Of a stretch of DNA of 53,482 nt, positions 48,129 through 53,482 are shown piece after piece (the first letter of the stretch is position 1; each line of letters opens with the position of its first letter). The position numbers were made by a program, and so were the translations under genes. The stretch lies in the NCBI RefSeq assembly GCF_052065415.1, contig NZ_JBQHUB010000019.1, positions 1 to 53,482 of the forward strand. Direction: 5' to 3'. Below the pieces are notes generated by a model that was not told where the DNA came from, did no database searches, and saw only the letters and a list, made by a program, of their open reading frames with translations. The stretch comes from Pseudoflavonifractor_A sp022772585 (GTDB lineage: Bacteria > Bacillota > Clostridia > Oscillospirales > Oscillospiraceae).

Positions 48129-50222
48129 ATGTCAAAGCAATTGGATATCATTACCTGGGATACCGACTCGGTCAACCTCTACGCCGATCAGGTGCGGGAA
48201 TTTTTCGGCGACGAGGTGGAGATCCGCACCTACAGTGTACAGGCAGGCACCATCGACCAGATCGCCCCCGCCGACGTATACCTGGTCTCCACCTGCGCTT
48301 TCTCTGACCGGGACATCACCCAGCTCCTTCCAAGCCAGGGCAAAGTGGTCATCAGCGAGGTATACATCACCCAGGAGAGCCTGTACCGCCTGCTGGCCGT
48401 GCCCCGGAACACCCGGGCCCTGCTAGTGAACATCAATCAGCCCATGGCCACCGAGACCATCGCCCTGCTCAACCAGCTGGGCGCAACCAACATCCAGTTC
48501 GTTCCCTATTATCCCGGCGCGCCTGAGCCTCCCCGGCTCTCCTGCGCTGTGACCACAGGAGAGCGGCGCTATGTGCCCGACTGGGTGGAGGAGGTCATCG
48601 ACCTGGGGCCCCGGCTCCTCAGCGGCAATACCTTTATCGAGCTGGCCTTTCACCTGAAATGCGAGCATATCCTGGACCAGCCCCACTTCCAGGCGTATCT
48701 GTCCTCCCTGGCCAAGCACTCCTACAGCATCGAGCGCATGTTCCACCGCTCCATCCAGGTGGAGAGCCTTTTCGACCTGTTCCAGCAGGCCCTGGACGCC
48801 GGCGTCATCGGCGTGGACTCCGACGGCACCATCTTCGCCTGCAACCCCAAGGCCGAGGAGATTCTGGACATTCCGGTCCACCAGCTGCTGGACCATCCGT
48901 CCCAGGAATCGCTGTCCATGCTGCCCTTCGGCGAATGCTTTGCCAATCGCAAGGCCATCCAGGCCCGGCTGGTGGAGATCAACGGCAGCGCTGTCAACGT
49001 CAGCCTCCAGCCCGTGTTCCGCAGCGGCCGCCTGATGGGGGCCTTCTGCATCCTCCAGCGCTTCCACGACGAGGAAAAGCGCCAGCAGAAGATGCGCCGG
49101 CAGATCCTGGGCAAGGGCCACACCACCAAGTACACCTTTGACAGTATCGTGGGCCAGAGCCAGCCCATCCTCACCGCCAAGGCCCTGGCCCGCAAAATGG
49201 CGGCCAGCAGCGCCGCCATCCTCATCAGCGGTGAGAGCGGCACCGGCAAAGAACTCTTCGCCCACGCCATCCACGCTGCCAGCGCCCGCCGGAAGGAGCC
49301 TTTTGTAGCCATCAACTGCGCCGCTATTCCCGATTCCCTGCTGGAGAGCCAGCTCTTCGGCTACGAGGAGGGTTCCTTCACCGGCGCCAAAAAGGGCGGC
49401 CACATGGGCTTCTTCGAGGCCGCCCGCAGCGGCACCCTCTTCCTGGACGAGATCGAGGCCATGAGCCCCATGCTGCAGGTCAAGCTGCTCCGGGTATTGC
49501 AGGAAAAGGAGATCGTCCGGCTGGGCGGCGTGGATGTGATCCCGGTGGACGTGCGCATCATCGCGGCTACCAACGAGGACCTGCCCGCCATCGTGCGTCA
49601 GGGCGGCTTCCGCCGGGACCTGTTCTACCGGCTGAGTGTGCTGCCCCTCCAGCTTCCCCCGCTGCGGGAACGGGGACAGGATGTGCAGCTCCTGCTGGAA
49701 CGCATCAAGGAGGGCCTGGGGGCCTCCTTCTCCCTCAGCCCCGCCGCCATACAGGTACTCATGGCACACCGGTGGGACGGAAACGTCCGGGAACTGCGCA
49801 ACTGCGTGGAATACCTGGCCTATCTGGACAAGCCCATTATCCAGCCCGAGGACCTGCCTCCCACCATTTTTTCCTCCACCGAGCCAGGCTCCTTCTCCCC
49901 CGCTCCCGACCCGGGGGAGCCTTGCGCCGGCGACGTCACCGGCCAGGCCATGGCCCAGCTCCGCCGGGCGGCGGGGAGCGACCTGCCCGCCTACGCCTTT
50001 ATCCTCTCCGAGCTGTGCCTCTCCTCTTCCATGGGCCGGAAGGCCCTGGCCGCCCGCGCAGCGGAGCGGGGGATTCCCATGACCGAGCAGACTGCCCGCA
50101 CCGCCCTTCTTCGTCTGGAGGAACTGGGGCTGGTGGAGGTCCGCCGGGGCCGGGGCGGCAGCCGTCCCACCTCCCTGGGCCGGGCCATCTCCATGCGCCT
50201 GAAGCAGACCCCGTCATTTTAA
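48129..50222 (+). CDS. Sigma-54-dependent enhancer-binding regulator
   Basis: 697 residues from the ATG with AAAAGGGG seven bases upstream. Residues 1-180 form a PrpR-N-like or receiver-like sensory domain. A PAS domain covers about 210-310. The AAA+ domain spans about 335-570 with Walker A GESGTGKE (368-375), the sigma-54 contact loop GSFTGA (415-420, Ala replaced by Ser) and Walker B GTLFLDEIE (435-443). The C-terminus (about 610-697) is not the usual Fis helix-turn-helix. It looks like a winged helix (MGRKALAARAAERGIPMTE, then ARTALLRLEELGLVEVRRG). Position between two GG-N10-GC promoters makes it their likely activator. Confidence 0.88.
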   Translation: MSKQLDIITWDTDSVNLYADQVREFFGDEVEIRTYSVQAGTIDQIAPADVYLVSTCAFSDRDITQLLPSQGKVVISEVYITQESLYRLLAVPRNTRALLVNINQPMATETIALLNQLGATNIQFVPYYPGAPEPPRLSCAVTTGERRYVPDWVEEVIDLGPRLLSGNTFIELAFHLKCEHILDQPHFQAYLSSLAKHSYSIERMFHRSIQVESLFDLFQQALDAGVIGVDSDGTIFACNPKAEEILDIPVHQLLDHPSQESLSMLPFGECFANRKAIQARLVEINGSAVNVSLQPVFRSGRLMGAFCILQRFHDEEKRQQKMRRQILGKGHTTKYTFDSIVGQSQPILTAKALARKMAASSAAILISGESGTGKELFAHAIHAASARRKEPFVAINCAAIPDSLLESQLFGYEEGSFTGAKKGGHMGFFEAARSGTLFLDEIEAMSPMLQVKLLRVLQEKEIVRLGGVDVIPVDVRIIAATNEDLPAIVRQGGFRRDLFYRLSVLPLQLPPLRERGQDVQLLLERIKEGLGASFSLSPAAIQVLMAHRWDGNVRELRNCVEYLAYLDKPIIQPEDLPPTIFSSTEPGSFSPAPDPGEPCAGDVTGQAMAQLRRAAGSDLPAYAFILSELCLSSSMGRKALAARAAERGIPMTEQTARTALLRLEELGLVEVRRGRGGSRPTSLGRAISMRLKQTPSF

Positions 50223-50277
50223 TGGGTGTTTATTGGGTCGTTAATCGTCGTTAATTGGTGAAACAAATTAAAAAATG

Positions 50278-50319
50278 GGTGTTTTATTGGGGCTTCCCCC
50301 AATAAAACACCTCTTTTTT
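50278..50319 (+). terminator. Terminator after the regulator gene
   Basis: Perfect 15-bp stem GGTGTTTTATTGGGG (50278-50292) / CCCCAATAAAACACC (50297-50311), loop CTTC, then TCTTTTTT. A near-copy of its left arm, ATGGGTGTTTATTGGG, lies about 55 bp upstream at the end of the gene, which is unusual for a plain terminator. Confidence 0.75.
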
Positions 50320-50408
50320 ATTGATTCCTCTCCATTTTTTCGGCGACTGCGTAAAATTGCTCCGTTTTATTTTATCTATTTTGCACATAATTTTTTTGTT
50401 TTACAAAC

Positions 50409-50426
50409 TTGGCATGATTCCTGCTT
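50409..50426 (+). promoter_or_regulatory. Sigma-54 promoter of the lyase-transporter operon
   Basis: TTGGCATGATTCCTGCTT, with GG (50411-50412) and GC (50423-50424) exactly 10 bp apart. Transcription would start near 50436, giving a 65-base leader before the lyase ATG. The -24 half TGGCATG is identical to that of the M20 promoter. Confidence 0.75.
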
Positions 50427-50500
50427 TATTATTATGCGTTCGACTGCGGAAGCTGAAAGGCGCTTCCGCCGGGCCACCGTCAAGGAAAGTGAGAGATAAG

Positions 50501-51688
50501 ATGCAGTACGATTTTAATCAGCCCATTGACCGCTGGGACAATTTTGCGGCAAAGTACGATGAATTGGAACAGCGGTACGGCCGCCGGGACCTGATCCCCA
50601 TGTGGATCGCGGACATGGACCTGCGCACGGCCCAGCCCATCTTGGATGCCATCGACGCACGCAACAAGCAGGCTATGTTCGGCTACACCAGCCGCCCCGA
50701 CTCCTATTTCGAGGCCGTGTGCGACTGGCAGGAGAAGCGCAACGGCTGGCGGCCCGATATCAAGCGCTGCCTGTTCAGCCTGGGCGTGGTCCCGACCCTG
50801 TGCACCTGTGTGCGGGAGTTCTCCAATCCCGGTGATGAGATCCTGTTCCTGACTCCTGTTTACGGCGAGTTTTATGACTCGGTGGAGAACTGGGACCGCA
50901 AACCCCTGACCGTCTCCCTGAAAGAGGACGAAAACGGCCGCTACAACGTGGACTTCGAGGCCTTTGAGAACGCCCTCAAGCGCAAGCCTCCCATCTTCAT
51001 CCTCTGCAACCCCCACAATCCCGTTGGCCGGGTGTGGACTCCCGCGGAACTGCGCCGCATGGGCGAGCTGTGCGTGAAGTACGGCACCCTCATCATCAGC
51101 GATGAGATCCACAGCGACCTGATGCTCTTCGGCCATAAGCACACCCCCATGGCCTCCGTCAGCGAGGAGATCGCCGCCCATACCATTACCTGCACCTCGG
51201 CCACCAAGACCTTCAATCTGGCCGGCCTGCAGGCCGCCACCATCGTGTTCCCCAACCAGGAGCTGCAGGACCGGTATCAGAAGTTCTGGAAGGGCCTGGA
51301 TGTACACCGCAACAACTGCTTCAGCCTGGTGGCCGTGGAGGCCGCTTTCCGCCACGGTGAGGAGTGGCTGGAGCAGCTGCTCGCCCACCTGGAGCAGAAC
51401 GTGCTCTATGTGGAGGAATACCTGCGGGAGAACATCCCCGAGATCAAGCTCCACCGCCCCGAGTGCACCTATCTGCTGTGGCTGGACTGCAAGGGCCTGG
51501 GGCTGCCCGGCGATGAGCTGCCCCGCTTCATGGTGGAAAAGGCCCATCTTGCCCTCAACGACGGCCGCGGCTTCGGCCCCAAGGAGGGCGAGGGCTTTAT
51601 GCGCATGAATATCGCCTGCCCCCGCTGTACCGTTGAGAAGGCCCTGGGCCAGCTCAAGGCCGCGGTGGACGAACTCAAGGGCCGCTGA
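50501..51688 (+). CDS. MalY/PatB-type PLP-dependent C-S lyase/aminotransferase
   Basis: 395 residues, fold-type I. Starts MQYDFNQPIDRWDNFAAKYD, typical of the MalY/PatB group, then PMWIADMDLRTAQPILDAI. The PLP site includes NPHNPVGRVWTPAEL, the Asp in ISDEIHSDL and the Schiff-base Lys in SATKTFNLAGLQ. The Arg near the C-terminus is in FMRMNIACPR. The group cleaves cystathionine and other S-substituted cysteines by beta-elimination to pyruvate, ammonia and a thiol. First gene behind a sigma-54 promoter, followed by the AbgT transporter. A plain aminotransferase role cannot be excluded. Confidence 0.85.
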   Translation: MQYDFNQPIDRWDNFAAKYDELEQRYGRRDLIPMWIADMDLRTAQPILDAIDARNKQAMFGYTSRPDSYFEAVCDWQEKRNGWRPDIKRCLFSLGVVPTLCTCVREFSNPGDEILFLTPVYGEFYDSVENWDRKPLTVSLKEDENGRYNVDFEAFENALKRKPPIFILCNPHNPVGRVWTPAELRRMGELCVKYGTLIISDEIHSDLMLFGHKHTPMASVSEEIAAHTITCTSATKTFNLAGLQAATIVFPNQELQDRYQKFWKGLDVHRNNCFSLVAVEAAFRHGEEWLEQLLAHLEQNVLYVEEYLRENIPEIKLHRPECTYLLWLDCKGLGLPGDELPRFMVEKAHLALNDGRGFGPKEGEGFMRMNIACPRCTVEKALGQLKAAVDELKGR

Positions 51689-51760
51689 GAGAGGGCCCGG
51701 TTCCCCGGTATCTTGTCTCCTGTCGGGAGATTGGATAAAATATAAAGAGGAGGATTTTCT

Positions 51761-53326
51761 ATGTCCAAGAACAACACCTTGGAGAAGAAGAGCTTTATCG
51801 TCCGCGCTCTGGACGTGGTCGAGCGCGCCGGTAACGCCCTTCCCAGCCCCGCAGTCATTTTCCTGATCCTGACCGCCCTGGTCATGGTCATCTCCGCGAT
51901 CTGCGCCGCTGCCGGCGTATCGGTGACCTATGAGGCCATCGATACCCACAACAACAACGAGATCGTGGAGGTCACTGTTGCGGCCGTGAGCCTGCTCACC
52001 GGCGACTCCATCCGCACCCTGGTCACCAAGATCGTCAGCAACTTCACCAGCTTCTTTGCGCTGGGCACCGTGTTTACCATCATCATCGGCGTCAGCGTGG
52101 CTGACGGCTCCGGCATGATCTCCGCCCTGCTGCGCAAGGCTGCCAACTCCGCTCCCAAGAGCCTGGTCACCGCCATGGTGGTATTCCTGGGCATCATGTC
52201 CAACATCGCCTCCTCCACCGGCTATGTGGTGCTGGTCCCCCTGGGCGCCATCCTGTTCATGGCCTTTGGCCGTCATCCCATCGCCGGTCTGGCTGCTGCC
52301 TTTGCCGGTGTGTCCGGCGGCTGGAGCGCCAACCTGCTGATCGGTACCAACGATCCCATGTTTGCCGGCATGTCCACTCAGGCCGCCAACATGCTGGACC
52401 CCAACTACACCGTCTCTCCCGTGTGTAACTGGTTCTTTATGTTCGCGTCCACCTTCGTCATCACCGCCGTGGGCACCCTGATCACCGACAAGCTGGTGGA
52501 GCCCCGCCTGGGCAAGTATGTGCCCGAGGGCACCATCGACACCGCCACCAATGATCTGACCGCCGCCGAGCGCCGCGGCCTGAAGTTCGCCGGCATCGCC
52601 GCTCTGGTGTACCTGGCCGTCATCGCCATCGCCGTGCTGCCTCCCAATGGCCTGCTGCGCAACCCCGAGACCGGCGCGATCCTCTCCAGCCCCTTCATGA
52701 GCGGCATCATCTTCTTCATGATGCTCCTGTTCCTCATCCCCGGCATCGCCTTCGGCGTGGGCGCCGGCACCATCAAGAGCGACAAGGACGTCGTTGACCT
52801 GATGACCAAGGGCATCGCTGGCATCTCCGGCTTCATGGTCCTCATTTTCTTCGCCGCCCAGTTCACCAACTTCTTCACCTACTCCAACCTGGGCACCATC
52901 CTGTCCGTCAGCGGCGCCAACTTCCTGAAGAACATCGGCTTCGTTGGTCTGCCTCTGATCATTGTCTTTATCCTGATCACCGCCCTGCTCAACCTGCTGG
53001 TGGCCGTGGACTCCGCCAAGTGGGCCATCATGGCTCCCATCTTCGTGCCCATGTTCATGCGCCTTGGCCTGTCTCCTGAGCTGACTCAGGTGGCCTACCG
53101 CATCGGCGACTCCTGCACCAACATCATCGCCCCCACCATGCCCTTCTTCGTGCTGACTGTGGCCTTCTTCCAGAAGTACGACAAGAAGGCCGGTATCGGC
53201 ACCGTGGTCTCCACCATGCTGCCCTACTCCATCGCCTTCCTGCTGGGCTGGATCGTGCTCTTCATCATCTGGTATGTCCTGGGCCTGCCCCTTGGCCCCG
53301 GTTCCCCGATGTTCTATCCCGCTTAA
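51761..53326 (+). CDS. AbgT-family transporter
   Basis: 521 residues with about twelve membrane segments. AbgT features: FIVRALDVVERAGNALPSPAVIF at the start, VFLGIMSNIASSTGYVVLVPLGA, GVSGGWSANLLIGTNDPMFAG, and the conserved SAKWAIMAPIFVPMFMRLG, RIGDSCTNIIAPTMPFF region near the end. Known members move p-aminobenzoyl-glutamate or export sulfonamides; others import acylated amino acids or dipeptides. Ribosome binding site AGAGGAGG, 72 bp after the lyase gene, so one transcript. With the M20 hydrolase and C-S lyase it suggests uptake of an N-acyl or peptidyl S-conjugate. Confidence 0.9.
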   Translation: MSKNNTLEKKSFIVRALDVVERAGNALPSPAVIFLILTALVMVISAICAAAGVSVTYEAIDTHNNNEIVEVTVAAVSLLTGDSIRTLVTKIVSNFTSFFALGTVFTIIIGVSVADGSGMISALLRKAANSAPKSLVTAMVVFLGIMSNIASSTGYVVLVPLGAILFMAFGRHPIAGLAAAFAGVSGGWSANLLIGTNDPMFAGMSTQAANMLDPNYTVSPVCNWFFMFASTFVITAVGTLITDKLVEPRLGKYVPEGTIDTATNDLTAAERRGLKFAGIAALVYLAVIAIAVLPPNGLLRNPETGAILSSPFMSGIIFFMMLLFLIPGIAFGVGAGTIKSDKDVVDLMTKGIAGISGFMVLIFFAAQFTNFFTYSNLGTILSVSGANFLKNIGFVGLPLIIVFILITALLNLLVAVDSAKWAIMAPIFVPMFMRLGLSPELTQVAYRIGDSCTNIIAPTMPFFVLTVAFFQKYDKKAGIGTVVSTMLPYSIAFLLGWIVLFIIWYVLGLPLGPGSPMFYPA

Positions 53327-53394
53327 TCCAAACTCCATACCGAACTCGTGCAGGACTTGGGGGGGCGCCGGGCGGGCCGCCCCGGTGTTATTTA

Positions 53395-53482
53395 AAAAGT
53401 AATTTTTTTTTAAAAAAAAAAAAAAAAGAAAAAAAAAAAAAACACCCCCCGCGCGGGGGGGGCCGCCGGGGCCGCCCCCGGC
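53395..53482. other. Low-complexity contig edge
   Basis: Poly-T, poly-A and poly-C/G runs like those at the left edge, with no coding sense. Probably an assembly artefact. The bases just before (GGGCCGCCCCGG) may be the start of a real terminator for the AbgT gene. Confidence 0.75.

Overview
The window looks like a contig from a gut Firmicute of the Oscillospirales type (Flavonifractor/Lawsonibacter/Intestinimonas-like). This is inferred from the very GC-rich codon use on the right, strong AAGGAGG ribosome binding sites, and the gene content: acyl-CoA dehydratase activase, phosphoketolase, AbgT transporter, and a clostridial-type conjugative element. Roughly the first 145 and last 90 bases are homopolymer-rich and look like assembly artefacts rather than genome.

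Left part (about 1 to 30991): the right-hand portion of an integrative and conjugative element (ICE), read almost entirely right to left. From its right end inward it carries two excisionase-like DNA-binding proteins, ParA, ParB, a RelE/HigB-like protein, small membrane proteins and a class-D-like sortase. A CAP-domain protein follows, then a giant thioester/Cna-B adhesin ending in LPKTGY. Next comes a Gram-positive type IV secretion operon: VirB2-like pilin, VirB6/TrbL, NlpC/P60 hydrolase, a small XRE regulator, PrgI, TrsD-like, VirB4, an accessory protein, a winged-helix protein and the VirD4 coupling protein. Further left are RepA with 23-bp iterons inside its own coding sequence, two companion proteins, an SLH-linked lethal-factor/PPEP-like metalloprotease, and two DUF4143 ATPases that have their own promoters. 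Relaxase, integrase and primase are not present and should lie off the left edge. The right boundary is a displaced 3' fragment of tRNA-Leu(CAA), followed one base later by the original tRNA terminator.

Junction (about 30993 to 31700): an array of long perfect hairpins. Four of them have different stems but share the loop core GCTNCGCT, and about 169 bp is tandemly duplicated.

Right part (about 31700 to 53330): GC-rich chromosome. It holds an AIM24/TIGR00266 protein, a CGGC-domain protein, an LTA-synthase-like sulfatase, a double-ASKHA acyl-CoA dehydratase activase with its dehydratase-like partner and a GNAT acetyltransferase. An ECF sigma gene broken by a 67-bp duplication is followed by a membrane-anchored serpin. 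A MATE pump sits behind a structured, terminator-bearing leader, and a phosphoketolase follows. The final block is a sigma-54 regulon: an enhancer-binding regulator between an M20 amidohydrolase and a MalY/PatB-type C-S lyase plus AbgT transporter. Both target transcription units carry exact GG-N10-GC promoters. I infer import, deacylation and beta-elimination of N-acylated S-substituted cysteines or similar compounds.
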